Below are positions 30,514-39,576 of a stretch of 64,000 nucleotides of DNA, in pieces (position 1 is the stretch's first letter; the number at the start of each line of letters is the position of its first letter). The stretch lies in assembly GCA_049322695.1 (NCBI GenBank), contig JBMORW010000042.1, forward strand, positions 1 to 64,000, written 5' to 3'. This stretch comes from CALGKJ01 sp049322695 (GTDB taxonomy: Bacteria > Bacillota > Clostridia > Lutisporales > Lutisporaceae). Below the pieces are notes generated by a model. It did not search any database and was not told where the DNA came from. It was given only the letters and a program-made list of their open reading frames with translations. The translations under genes and the position numbers were made by a program.

Positions 30514-32499
30514 TCAGATGCTCTCCCCTTTTATTTCTGTTCCAATACAAGTTGGCTTGTATATGACTCCGTATCCTGAATAATATTTGCTGAAAAGCTC
30601 ATAGTATTCCAGTCTCAGACTCTGTATAAATACTATAAGCCCCTCCAGACCTATTATGACTACATTACCCAATATAAGCACCAAAATACCTCCCAATGAG
30701 GAATTAATCATTTCAGCCATAGTAGCAAAGGCTATATACAAGCCAACATGGTTTAATGCGAAAGCACCTACCCTGATAAATGAAATCACATTGGACAGTA
30801 TTGAAAGCAGAGTCTCAATAATCCCAAAACCGGCCTCTATATAATAGTCAGCAGGTGATTCCTCATAAAGCACCCTGCTGCCTTTAATAAGATGTGCCAA
30901 TGGCTGCTTGAAAACCATAAGCAGCAGCATTAAAAGCATTAAGAATATTCCCAGCTCCATGGAGAAATAAAAGCTTCCCGTGGCCTTCGACAGTACTGTC
31001 AGCAGCAGCACCCAGAAAAAGATCAACCCGGCCAGGCCCTCTTTACCGAACAATCCCTCTTCAATATCCTTACGCTGATATAGGTTTATTAAACCATATA
31101 CATAACCTATATTTATCAAAACAACACCTAATGCCACAGCACTTATCAGCAGCATATTTATGTTCTCCATAGGCTTGATCCATAAGCCATGTATTATATG
31201 CTCATTTCCAAATATGCTTCCGTACAAAAGTCCGAAGAACATAGAGCTCGCACCAAGCCTTGATAGTATTCCTCCGAAGTCCTCTTTTTTATATATATAT
31301 TTAAGCAGCATACCACCCAGAAGAATAATAAATCCCTGCCCCAAATCCCCAAACATGGCTCCGAAAAGCAGCATGTATGATATGGCAAAAAAAGGCGTCG
31401 GATCCATTTCGTTGTAGCATGGTGTTCCATACATTGAAACCAGTGCTTCGAATGGCCTGAATATACCTATATTTTTAAGCTTCGTGGGCGGCGAGTGTCC
31501 TGCCCTTCTGTTTTCAACATCCTCAGTAATTATGATAACATCCTTTTCGAAGGATTTTTTAATGCTATCAATCAGGGCATTTAGCTTCCCCAAAGGTACG
31601 AAACCAAAAAGGAAAAACAGATTAAGCCCCAATGCCACCTCAGATTTGACTTGTTCAAGCTTTTTTTCAAGCTGCAGCAGAGAATATGCCCTCTCCACCT
31701 CAGTTACATATTTTTTCTTGAACTCCTGTGCAGAATTCTTCAACTTTTCTATATCCTGCCTAAGCAGCTCTATATCTTTATTCATACCTCTTATGACATC
31801 TTCTGCTATGCCGCTGCAGCCCCGGGGTATTTCAAGAAGCTTGTAATTAAGCGACTCAAATATTCTGATGCTTTCCTCCCTCAGAGGGTTGGGAGTAAAG
31901 CATATCAGCACAACATTATCCTTCTCTGCACTAACCTCCATAACCACTGAAGGAACGTTTTCAAAATTCAGTTTAAGCTTTTGGTAGTTTTCCTTGGAAA
32001 GCATAATAAGCTTGAAATCCACAAACCTTAACCCGGATAATGTACCCAGGTCAAGACCGGTATTCTTCATACAGCTTATGTTCTCTATATGCCTTTGCTT
32101 TTCTGCGATGGCCTCCAGCTTTTTGTTAATATCCTCAGATATTTTTCTCACGGTATCATATTTTTCCAGTAGGTTTTTTGATACCTCCTCATATGTATAA
32201 TCTTCATAAAGATATTTCTGATGTATTGAGGTTTTCATATCAAATATGCTGTGGAAGGATTTCAATATCTCCTCATCCTCAGAAAAATCCCGTTTTATAG
32301 TATATGGTTTAAGGTCAGACAGCTCCTGCATAGCCTGGATATTATCTTCCGAAGCCTTCAACTCGAAGTAGTTGGCATTTATTTCAGAAAGTGCATTAAG
32401 CATATGTACATTGCCATCAAGAACAACTTTTCTTGCAATACTGTCCAAGTCGTTCAGCTTACCCACTATACTTATAATTTTCATCTTTTCGACTGCCAT
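30514..32499 (-). CDS. V/A-type ATP synthase subunit I (membrane stator)
   Basis: A 661-residue stator subunit, equivalent to eukaryotic subunit a. The N-terminal ~330 residues are cytoplasmic with two long coiled coils (MNKDIELLRQDIEKLKNSAQ), followed by about seven or eight transmembrane helices from PTPFFAISYMLLFGAMFGDLG. The critical Arg of the ion path is in SNVISFIRVGAFALNHVGLY. GAGGGG precedes the ATG by about 9 bases, within the end of subunit C (3-base gap). Full length for the family. Confidence 0.95.
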   Translation of the reverse strand: MAVEKMKIISIVGKLNDLDSIARKVVLDGNVHMLNALSEINANYFELKASEDNIQAMQELSDLKPYTIKRDFSEDEEILKSFHSIFDMKTSIHQKYLYEDYTYEEVSKNLLEKYDTVRKISEDINKKLEAIAEKQRHIENISCMKNTGLDLGTLSGLRFVDFKLIMLSKENYQKLKLNFENVPSVVMEVSAEKDNVVLICFTPNPLREESIRIFESLNYKLLEIPRGCSGIAEDVIRGMNKDIELLRQDIEKLKNSAQEFKKKYVTEVERAYSLLQLEKKLEQVKSEVALGLNLFFLFGFVPLGKLNALIDSIKKSFEKDVIIITEDVENRRAGHSPPTKLKNIGIFRPFEALVSMYGTPCYNEMDPTPFFAISYMLLFGAMFGDLGQGFIILLGGMLLKYIYKKEDFGGILSRLGASSMFFGLLYGSIFGNEHIIHGLWIKPMENINMLLISAVALGVVLINIGYVYGLINLYQRKDIEEGLFGKEGLAGLIFFWVLLLTVLSKATGSFYFSMELGIFLMLLMLLLMVFKQPLAHLIKGSRVLYEESPADYYIEAGFGIIETLLSILSNVISFIRVGAFALNHVGLYIAFATMAEMINSSLGGILVLILGNVVIIGLEGLIVFIQSLRLEYYELFSKYYSGYGVIYKPTCIGTEIKGESI

Positions 32500-32502
32500 A
32501 GC

Positions 32503-33558
32503 TTATGTCCCCTCTCTCAGCTTTCTTATCAGATACTTCCTTGCTTCCTCTTTGGGGACCTTGTATCTGATAGCCTCAGTAATGGCTATTATGTCCCTTA
32601 CTTCAAATTCAAGGAATAATACATATGCAAAGGTAGTTATTATTGACATTCCATATGTCCTTACCAATGCTTTTATCTCAAAATATATATGTCTGTCCAG
32701 CCTCCGCTCCATAAAGATATCAGTTGTTCCGTCATTTTTAAACAGAAAGCTGTATTTTGTCTGCTGTGCATATTCATAAAACTCGTTAAGGTCTCTGGAA
32801 TAACACAGTCTTTTTATTGTGCTGAAATCAAGTCTGTGACCCAGACGAATAGTGTAGTTCAGCAGTATTTCGGGCTGCAGTCTGTAAAACTTTATACCTC
32901 GATATATCCACTGGAGGTTTAATAGATCAGCTATAAGTCCCTGTGACTGTTCCAGAATCTTAATGTCCTGTTTTGAAAGCTTAGACCAAGCTTTTTTCAG
33001 CAGGTCATAATATGATAAATCCAAAACCATTTCGAATCTGAACAGGTTTTCACTGACGTTATTGTCTATCAAAGGTAATAGGTATCTGTAAAACTCAGAA
33101 CCTTCCAGCGCAAATATTATGTCCCTCACAAGCTTTGCATCAAAAATCTTATTTGTATCTACTCCGCTGTACTTGCCGATAAACACACTGCCTTTGTATT
33201 TTCCGGTATCCTCTTTATTATATACTGCCCTGGCAATGGTTTTCAGCTCTTCAATCTCAAATCTTGCATACAGTGTATATATAAACCTTTTATACTCTCC
33301 GTTAAAGTAATGGATTATCTTGTCGATATTGAATATCATATTCTGCTTAATAATACTCTCAAGTGTTCCCCTGTGTACACTGTGAGAATCTATATCCTTT
33401 AAAACCTCTTTATAGCCGGTCTTTTTCTTCAGATACTCTGCCACCTCTTCTACAGATTGCTTCTCAATAAGCTGCAGATAATCCTCCACAGAAAGAAGCG
33501 AACTTTCCATAGCTCTGATTTTTGTATTTATTGCTGCATATCTGGTTGTATTATCCAT
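32503..33558 (-). CDS. V/A-type ATP synthase subunit C (socket of the rotor)
   Basis: A 351-residue subunit that links the central stalk to the K ring (equivalent of eukaryotic d). The start MDNTTRYAAINTKIRAMESSL and the repeated helical core (YDLLKKAWSKLSKQDIKILEQ, NLQWIYRGIKFYRLQPEI) match the family. The ATG at 33558 has AGAGG 8 bases upstream; an earlier in-frame TTG overlaps the SD. Second in the operon, between H and I, a different place from the Enterococcus and Thermus orders where C follows E. Confidence 0.92.
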   Translation of the reverse strand: MDNTTRYAAINTKIRAMESSLLSVEDYLQLIEKQSVEEVAEYLKKKTGYKEVLKDIDSHSVHRGTLESIIKQNMIFNIDKIIHYFNGEYKRFIYTLYARFEIEELKTIARAVYNKEDTGKYKGSVFIGKYSGVDTNKIFDAKLVRDIIFALEGSEFYRYLLPLIDNNVSENLFRFEMVLDLSYYDLLKKAWSKLSKQDIKILEQSQGLIADLLNLQWIYRGIKFYRLQPEILLNYTIRLGHRLDFSTIKRLCYSRDLNEFYEYAQQTKYSFLFKNDGTTDIFMERRLDRHIYFEIKALVRTYGMSIITTFAYVLFLEFEVRDIIAITEAIRYKVPKEEARKYLIRKLREGT

Positions 33559-33620
33559 ATTCAATACCTCTCAACATATGTTCAGAAACAGTATTTCAGC
33601 TGTTTATCATACAGCTGAAA

Positions 33621-33950
33621 TCACATGTCTGATTTTGATATAATTGCAGTCCATAATTTTTCTGCGATTTCAGTCTTAGTACTTTCAAACTTTTCTCCGA
33701 TGATACTCAACTTATTATCAGTGGACTGCCTAAGCTCCTGAACTTCTTTTTCAGCGAGCTCCATTACTTTCCTTTTTTTATCTTTGCATAAATCTGCCAC
33801 TTCACCCAATCTTTTCTTATACTCTTCTATTTCTTCACTATATTTTTGCTCCAGAGCCTCAATTTCTTTTTCCCGTTTATCTGCCAGTTCTACAGCCTTC
33901 ACATCTACCTCAATAAGTTTTTTGACATATTCACCCATGCTTTTTTCCAT
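33621..33950 (-). CDS. V/A-type ATP synthase peripheral stalk subunit (H/G-like)
   Basis: A 109-residue, continuously helical and highly charged protein (VELADKREKEIEALEQKYSE, EEYKKRLGEVADLCKDKK) that forms the coiled-coil partner of subunit E in the peripheral stalk. Such subunits carry little sequence signature, so the call rests on coiled-coil character, length and position as first gene of the V/A-ATPase operon. GGGTG lies 6 bases before the ATG. The operon promoter should be in the 380-bp AT-rich gap upstream. Confidence 0.8.
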   Translation of the reverse strand: MEKSMGEYVKKLIEVDVKAVELADKREKEIEALEQKYSEEIEEYKKRLGEVADLCKDKKRKVMELAEKEVQELRQSTDNKLSIIGEKFESTKTEIAEKLWTAIISKSDM

Positions 33951-34330
33951 TTATATCACCCTTTGTAAGTTATTATTGATTATGTAAGTAAGAAGTTTTC
34001 CATTTTTTCATAACTGAGTTAATTATGATTTAGTATGTGAAAAATGTCAATTTTTATAAACTCATATATACAGTTATATACTATGAAATAACCTCAAAAG
34101 AGTGAAATAAAATGCCAATATATAGTATTGCTATGTAACACAAATAAATTATATCAGTTCCATACTGCCGGGATATCAACCGAAATTGTCGAAGCTTACA
34201 TATTTTCATGACTATTTGCATTATTTAGTGAATTTATTATATTGCGAACAGCTTATTTGTGATAGAATGATATTAACAGCTTGTCCGGTTAACTGTCTGC
34301 ATGCTCCAATTCTTTATGTAGGGTGGTATT
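33951..34330. other. Divergent intergenic region upstream of V/A-ATPase operon and FapA-like gene
   Basis: 380 bp, very AT-rich, without a gene. It must contain the ATPase operon promoter (minus) and the promoter for the 34331 gene (plus). A TTGCGA...TAGAAT pair near 34243-34267 is a weak plus-strand candidate with short spacing (15 bp). No strong palindrome or known riboswitch was seen. Confidence 0.5.
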
Positions 34331-35905
34331 ATGGAAATATTAAAGAATGAATACTTCAGCATTATAGAAGAAGAAAGCAAGCTATACATAGTTGTTTCTC
34401 GCCAGGGCTTCAACATAAAGGATTTCAATGGCATTGTCCTTGATAACCCTACCTTTAGCCTGTCGAATTTTATGAATTTGAAAACAGCCTTGGAGGAGGC
34501 AAAAGGAACTAAAACACATATAGGATATCTGAAGCCTCGTATTGATGTTATAGTATCCAGCGATGAGATGGAGGCAAGAATTATTCTCAATATAACTGCA
34601 AGAGAGCTTGTTGACAATAAAATAGGCATATCCTCCGAAATTATTGAAGCACTCAATGCAAAAGGGGTAACAGAAGGTCTTGCCAATCTTTTTCAAAAAC
34701 CCCTTACAGTTCAAAAGGAAATTGTAGTTGCAGAGGGTATACCGCCTACTAACGGAGAAGATGCTATTTTGAAGTATTTCGAGCTGTCAGATAAAAAGCC
34801 CGTAGTCAAGGAAGACGGCAGTGTAAACCATTATGACCTTAACCTAATAGATAATGTGGTTGTAAATGCCTGGGTAGGAGAAAAAATACCTCCCACAAGC
34901 GGCAGACCCGGTCTGACGGTTACGGGTAAAATCATACCCGGTAAAAATGGAAGAGACGCAAAGCTGAAATATGACAGAAAAACCATAGCAGAGTTTCAGG
35001 AGCCGGGGAAAATTGTACTCAGAGCACTAATTGACGGAGCAGTTAAGTTCGATGGAGATAAAATTAGGATTGACAACCACCTTATAATTCCAGGTGATGT
35101 AGGCTTTGAAACAGGAAATATAAACTTTGACGGATATGTTACTATAAAAGGCACTGTTAAGGACGGCTTTTCAGTACGTGCCAAGCACGATATTGAGATT
35201 ATGGGTCCTATGGGTGTCGGAGCCGTTGAAGAAATTATATCGACTGACGGAAGCATATATATAAAGGGCGGTATCTACGGTAAAAACACTGCCCGGATAG
35301 AAGCAAAGAAAAATGTATTCGTGAAATACTGCAATGAATGTACAATAACTGCAGGCGACGATATAAACGTAGGCTTCTATGCACTGGACTGCAGCTTAAG
35401 TGCAAAGAGGATATTGATGGATCCGGTACACGGTAAAATAATCGGAGGCAATATAGTTGCTCAGATACAAGTGGTATCGGGCATTATAGGAAACAAAAAC
35501 GAGAAAAAAACCTTCATTAATGTCCAAGGATTTGACAGACTTGCAATTAAACATGAGTTTGAGAGCCTGCTGGGCAAGTATAAGGATTTGCTGCAGGAAG
35601 CAAGCAAGGTCAAAAGACAGCTTGAGATCTTTGAGTACAGCCTGGGGGGAGCAGAGTATGTCAACATGGATGAATACTATAAGTATGTAAGAGACTATGA
35701 ATCTGTAATTGATGAAATCAAGATGCTGGAAGAGTACCGGCAGAAGCTTCAGAAGATACTTGAGACTAAGGGTGAGGGAGAGGTAGGCATATTCAAGGCG
35801 GCTTATCCCGAAACCTATCTGGAAATAAAGAAAATGTCCAAAAAAATAAATGCAGTAGTAAGCGGAAGCTTCTACGCTATGAACAGAGAACTGCACCAGG
35901 GATAA
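34331..35905 (+). CDS. FapA family protein (DUF342)
   Basis: A 524-residue protein of the FapA/DUF342 family, a cytoplasmic beta-helical polymerising scaffold. Family core: GIPPTNGEDAILKYF, VNAWVGEKIPPTSGRPGLTVTG and IIPGKNGRDAKLKY, followed by the right-handed beta-helix (DGYVTIKGTVKDGFSVRA, DGSIYIKGGIYGKN, SCSLSAKRI-like turns) and a C-terminal coiled coil (LLGKYKDLLQEASKVKRQLE). Members are often linked to motility or cell-surface signalling, but roles vary. AGGGTGG precedes the ATG. A GAF-repeat protein gene follows after 43 bases, probably in the same transcript. Confidence 0.87.
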   Translation: MEILKNEYFSIIEEESKLYIVVSRQGFNIKDFNGIVLDNPTFSLSNFMNLKTALEEAKGTKTHIGYLKPRIDVIVSSDEMEARIILNITARELVDNKIGISSEIIEALNAKGVTEGLANLFQKPLTVQKEIVVAEGIPPTNGEDAILKYFELSDKKPVVKEDGSVNHYDLNLIDNVVVNAWVGEKIPPTSGRPGLTVTGKIIPGKNGRDAKLKYDRKTIAEFQEPGKIVLRALIDGAVKFDGDKIRIDNHLIIPGDVGFETGNINFDGYVTIKGTVKDGFSVRAKHDIEIMGPMGVGAVEEIISTDGSIYIKGGIYGKNTARIEAKKNVFVKYCNECTITAGDDINVGFYALDCSLSAKRILMDPVHGKIIGGNIVAQIQVVSGIIGNKNEKKTFINVQGFDRLAIKHEFESLLGKYKDLLQEASKVKRQLEIFEYSLGGAEYVNMDEYYKYVRDYESVIDEIKMLEEYRQKLQKILETKGEGEVGIFKAAYPETYLEIKKMSKKINAVVSGSFYAMNRELHQG

Positions 35906-35948
35906 AACAGACCTCTGATACAGTAAAATACCCGTTAGGAGAAATGCT

Positions 35949-37766
35949 ATGTTTGATGAAAAAAATATCAGCAAATTATATAGATATGAAGCACTGCTGC
36001 AGGCTATTGATTTTTTTACTCAGAAGTTCAATGTCAGACAGCTTGCAAATTATGCATTTGATTTTGCCAATGAAATTCTTACGCTTAACTCATCGGCATT
36101 GTTTTTAATGGAGGGTGACAGCTTCAAGCTGGTCAGAGTCAGAAATTATTATATTTCCGATTATACTATTTCCAATACGGATAAGCTGCAGAGGATAGCC
36201 ACCTTCTATGGAAACATACTTAAATCCAATTTTGATAATTTTTTTAATGCTGAGGATATTAAGCAGTTTGATACACAGATTATTATTCCTCTGATAATTC
36301 AAGACCTGCTGTATGGTTTTATCATATCCAATGGTAAAGCAGTGGAAGCTATAGATGAGGATGATCTAATCATATCAAAAGCATTAATGCAGCTTATCAA
36401 TAATTCACTTGAAAGCAGCAAAAACTTTTCAGATTTACAGGAAAAGAACAAGCAGCTGGATCAGAAAATATTCAACCTTTTTTCTATAAATCAAAGCTCA
36501 CGTATGCTTCTATCCGAGCTTGAGCTAAACAGGCTTTATTCTCTGTCAATAGATATATTCAGTGAGCTTACCAGCAGCAAAGTAACCTCCTTCGGTCTAT
36601 ATGATGAGATAAAGGATAGAATTATCATAAAGGGTTTCAGAAACGTATACAGCAATGCAAAGGTGTATTTGGAATTTGAGCTCTTTAATACAGAATATAA
36701 CGGATATAAGGTAGTATTCAGCTATAAGGACGATATTGAACAACTAAAGAGGATTTTTGTAAATTATGAGGATTTTGAAAAGCTGGAAGCAGAATACATT
36801 ATACTTATAGTGAAGAATAAGCTTCTAGGCTTTGTTACAATAAGCAAGCCTGTTAACGACAGACAATATGATGAAGGTATATTTGAGCTTATAGAATCTC
36901 TTGCAGCTTCTACATATATATCCTTCACCAATGCTATATTTTTCCAGGAAACAATCAGACAGAAAAGTATTATTGAACAAAAGCTGACAACTCTGACTAA
37001 GCTTAATGCTCTTATAAAGAATATTCATAACTGTTTGGACTTGAATGAGCTCTGTGATCTGAGCATCAAAACTCTTCACTATGCTTTTGGAATAAAAAAG
37101 GCATTTATTGCTTTAAAGGATAACGGCAGGTATATTATAAAGAGTAGCGTAGGATATACTTCAGATCAGCAGGAGCTTAAAATGAACGACAACTGGAAAA
37201 GACTTCACGGTACAGAGATGTTTTACAGCTTCACAAGAGACACATGTTATGACTATATTGACGATAAGTATGCTGCCGATATTGGCGAAACCAACTGTCT
37301 CGTAATATCACCTATATATGCCGACGGCATTGATATTGATGAGGAAGACAATAATATCGGATATATGGTAGTGCTTCAGACTCCCGAAAGTCTTCGTGAG
37401 GATGAGCTTCTGCTTATAGATACTATATCCAACAGCATAGCTCCAATAATCAACCATATGAGTTCCGTACAGCAGCTTAAGAAGGACTATAAGCTGAATC
37501 AACAGAATCTATTTATATCCGCACTAAACAGGAAGTTCTATAACAAGGAGCATTTCTCCATTGATTTTACTATCTATTACAAGCGTATTGAGGAGAAGCC
37601 GTTTGTTGAGGCTGACCTGTCCGGCTATCAGATGTTTGAGAATTTTTACTTCTCAAATTATGTTTTTATACTAAGCGAGCTACCCCTTGATGAAGTGCTT
37701 TTCGACGGAGTCATCGGAACACAAAGCATTGAACAGGTTGTTTCTGATATAAAGTCTATTCTATAG
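35949..37766 (+). CDS. Multi-GAF protein without output domain
   Basis: A 605-residue cytoplasmic protein built from about three GAF-like modules: residues ~15-155 (FANEILTLNSSALFLMEGD ... IIIPLIIQDLLYGFIISNG), ~175-335 (LFSINQSSRMLLSELELNRLYSLS ... EYIILIVKNKLLGFVTISKP) and ~355-505 (LNALIKNIHNCLDLNELCDLS ... NCLVISPIYADGIDI), joined by helical linkers. No kinase, GGDEF, HD or DNA-binding domain follows; the last ~100 residues show no recognised domain. It probably senses small ligands and acts through a partner, perhaps the co-transcribed FapA-like protein. TAGGAG precedes the ATG. Confidence 0.75.
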   Translation: MFDEKNISKLYRYEALLQAIDFFTQKFNVRQLANYAFDFANEILTLNSSALFLMEGDSFKLVRVRNYYISDYTISNTDKLQRIATFYGNILKSNFDNFFNAEDIKQFDTQIIIPLIIQDLLYGFIISNGKAVEAIDEDDLIISKALMQLINNSLESSKNFSDLQEKNKQLDQKIFNLFSINQSSRMLLSELELNRLYSLSIDIFSELTSSKVTSFGLYDEIKDRIIIKGFRNVYSNAKVYLEFELFNTEYNGYKVVFSYKDDIEQLKRIFVNYEDFEKLEAEYIILIVKNKLLGFVTISKPVNDRQYDEGIFELIESLAASTYISFTNAIFFQETIRQKSIIEQKLTTLTKLNALIKNIHNCLDLNELCDLSIKTLHYAFGIKKAFIALKDNGRYIIKSSVGYTSDQQELKMNDNWKRLHGTEMFYSFTRDTCYDYIDDKYAADIGETNCLVISPIYADGIDIDEEDNNIGYMVVLQTPESLREDELLLIDTISNSIAPIINHMSSVQQLKKDYKLNQQNLFISALNRKFYNKEHFSIDFTIYYKRIEEKPFVEADLSGYQMFENFYFSNYVFILSELPLDEVLFDGVIGTQSIEQVVSDIKSIL

Positions 37767-37810
37767 CATGTCTGTGAGTATTTATTCACTTTTGTAAAAA
37801 GCTTATCAAT

Positions 37811-37855
37811 AAAAAAATGCCGGGATTCCTAAAAAGGAACTCCGGCACTGTTTTA
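37811..37855. terminator. Bidirectional terminator between GAF gene and tyrS
   Basis: TGCCGG (37818-37823) pairs with CCGGCA (37842-37847), with an inner TTCC/GGAA stem. It has seven T's on the minus strand and CTGTTTTA on the plus side. Confidence 0.9.
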
Positions 37856-39085
37856 TATAAGCCTTACTCTGTGATAGGTCTTTTTACCCTTCTTTATCAT
37901 CAGTTTTCCATCCTGAAAATCACTACCCGTCAACATTTGGTCAAACTTTTCCACCTTCTCGTTGTTGATGTTGACCCCTCCCTGCTGAATAAGCCTTCTT
38001 GCTTCTGCTTTAGAAGGAGCAAGTCCGGTAAGCACCAGTATATCAATAACACTTACTCCCGCTGTCAGCTGTTCTGATGAAAGCTCAATAGTGGGTATAG
38101 CTTCAGAATCACCGCCTCCGCCGAATAATGCATCTGCAGCTGCCTGTGCCTTGACTGCCTCTTCCTCTCCATGAACTATTTTAGTAATCTCGAAGGCCAG
38201 CACCTTTTTCGCCTCATTTATTTTTTCACCGGGAAGGCTGCCCAGTCTTCTTACTTCGTCCATTGGCAAAAAGGTCAGCAGAGACAGGCATTTCATTATA
38301 TCTGCGTCATCAACGTTTCTCCAGTATTGATAAAAATCATAGGGTGAGGTTTTATTCGGATCCAGCCAGACTGCTCCGGACTCTGTTTTGCCCATCTTTT
38401 TACCTTCGTTGGTTGTAAGCAGTGTAAAAGTCATACCATAGGCTTCAACACCCTCTACCCTTCTGATTAGATCAGCTCCGGCAAGAATGTTTGACCATTG
38501 ATCATCTCCTCCAAGCTGAAGCCTGCATCCGTATCTCCTGTACAGCTCAAGGAAATCATAGCCCTGCATCAGCATATAATTGAACTCAAGGAAGGAGAGT
38601 CCTCTCTCCAGTCTGCTCCTGAAGCATTCTGCAGTCAGCATTCTGTTTACAGAAAAGTGAATACCTATTTCTCTAATAAAGTTCACATAGTTAAGATTCA
38701 ACAGCCAGTTTGCATTGTTTTCCATTATAGCTTTATTATCATCAAAGTTAATTAAAATCTCAAACTGCTTTTTAAAGCACTCCGCATTCCTCTCTATATC
38801 TTCTCTCGTAAGCATTTTTCTCATGTCTGTCTTTCCCGTAGGATCTCCAACCATAGCTGTTCCCCCGCCAAGCAGCGCTATGGGCCTGTGGCCTGCTCTC
38901 TGCATGTGAGCCATAGCCATTATTGTAAGAAAATGTCCCACAGTCATGCTGTCTGCAGTGGGGTCAAAGCCTATGTAAAAGGTTACGGATTCCCTGGAAA
39001 GCAGCTCCCTAATTTGTTCTTCGTGTGTTGTTTGCTGTATGAAGCCTCTTTCCTTCAATACATCAAAAACATTAATAGTATTCAT
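37853..39085 (-). CDS. tyrS: Tyrosyl-tRNA synthetase
   Basis: A 410-residue class I synthetase that charges tRNA-Tyr. N-terminal catalytic domain with VTFYIGFDPTADSMTVGHF (the HIGH-type motif is the VGHF segment), ALLGGGTAMVGDPTGK, the Tyr/ATP-binding YDFLELYRRYGCRLQLGGDDQ, and the KMSKS-type loop KKMGKTESGAVW. A C-terminal S4 RNA-binding domain (VIDILVLTGLAPSKAEARRL) closes the protein. The start is ATG 39085 with GGAGGGA 5-6 bases upstream; reading further up only translates the T-box leader. Controlled by the Tyr T-box at 39115-39385. Confidence 0.97.
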   Translation of the reverse strand: MNTINVFDVLKERGFIQQTTHEEQIRELLSRESVTFYIGFDPTADSMTVGHFLTIMAMAHMQRAGHRPIALLGGGTAMVGDPTGKTDMRKMLTREDIERNAECFKKQFEILINFDDNKAIMENNANWLLNLNYVNFIREIGIHFSVNRMLTAECFRSRLERGLSFLEFNYMLMQGYDFLELYRRYGCRLQLGGDDQWSNILAGADLIRRVEGVEAYGMTFTLLTTNEGKKMGKTESGAVWLDPNKTSPYDFYQYWRNVDDADIMKCLSLLTFLPMDEVRRLGSLPGEKINEAKKVLAFEITKIVHGEEEAVKAQAAADALFGGGGDSEAIPTIELSSEQLTAGVSVIDILVLTGLAPSKAEARRLIQQGGVNINNEKVEKFDQMLTGSDFQDGKLMIKKGKKTYHRVRLI

Positions 39086-39114
39086 AAAATTCCCTCCAAT
39101 GTATAATAAGATAA

Positions 39115-39385
39115 CAAAAAAACCACCCGTCCTGCAAGGGACGAATGGCTCGCGGTACCACCCTAATTGGCTTGATTGCTGTAACACATCAAACCCACTC
39201 TTCTAGTATATTACACAATATACCTGCTCCCAATATAACGGCGGAAGCCTCCGGCATGACCTAGTACAATATGTTCAGTCTGCAGCTCCAGGGTGTATTT
39301 CATAATCATCACTTATCGGCTTCCACCTCTGCCCGACTCTCTATAAAGCTTTTGAAAACTACTCGTCCCTATCATGGCCTTTAAG
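39115..39385 (-). promoter_or_regulatory. Tyrosine T-box leader of tyrS
   Basis: The canonical T-box AGGGTGGTACCGCGAGC lies at 39148-39164 (minus strand), followed by a terminator hairpin (CGTCC/GGACG, 39128-39143) and a run of T's. Stem I includes the AGAGAGTCGGG and GGTGGAAGCCGA landmarks. The specifier codon is probably TAC (39297-39295), which would read tRNA-Tyr. Uncharged tRNA-Tyr would favour the antiterminator and switch tyrS on. Confidence 0.93.
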
Positions 39386-39435
39386 CATTATAGATAGATT
39401 ATATTATTATGGGATTGAGAATGTCAAGGGGAGAA

Positions 39436-39499
39436 TTGGTTGCTAGTTGCGAGTAATAAGCGCAGCTGCACAGGCTCTCTAAATCTCGTAACCCGTAAC
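39436..39499. repeat. Degenerate inverted repeat, copy E (CGAGTTACGGGTT type)
   Basis: Left arm TTGCTAGTTGCGAGTAA (about 39440-39456) and right arm CTCGTAACCCGTAACTT (about 39485-39501) are imperfect inverted copies. Same family style as the element at 55983. It lies between the tyrS leader and the EamA gene. Confidence 0.55.
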
Positions 39500-39576
39500 T
39501 TAAATGTTGTTTTCATTGCCAATAATTCTAAGTTAGGATACAATTATCCTTGTACGCAATATTATTGGAGGTATTT

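Noticed and set aside
34243..34267. TGTGA half-site near the FapA-like promoter as a Crp operator
   Set aside because: There is no inverted TCACA at the right spacing; likely chance.
39086..39187. Extended tyrS start within the leader
   Set aside because: The extra codons are the T-box and its terminator; a good SD is next to ATG 39085. The same applies to metG upstream of 58083.
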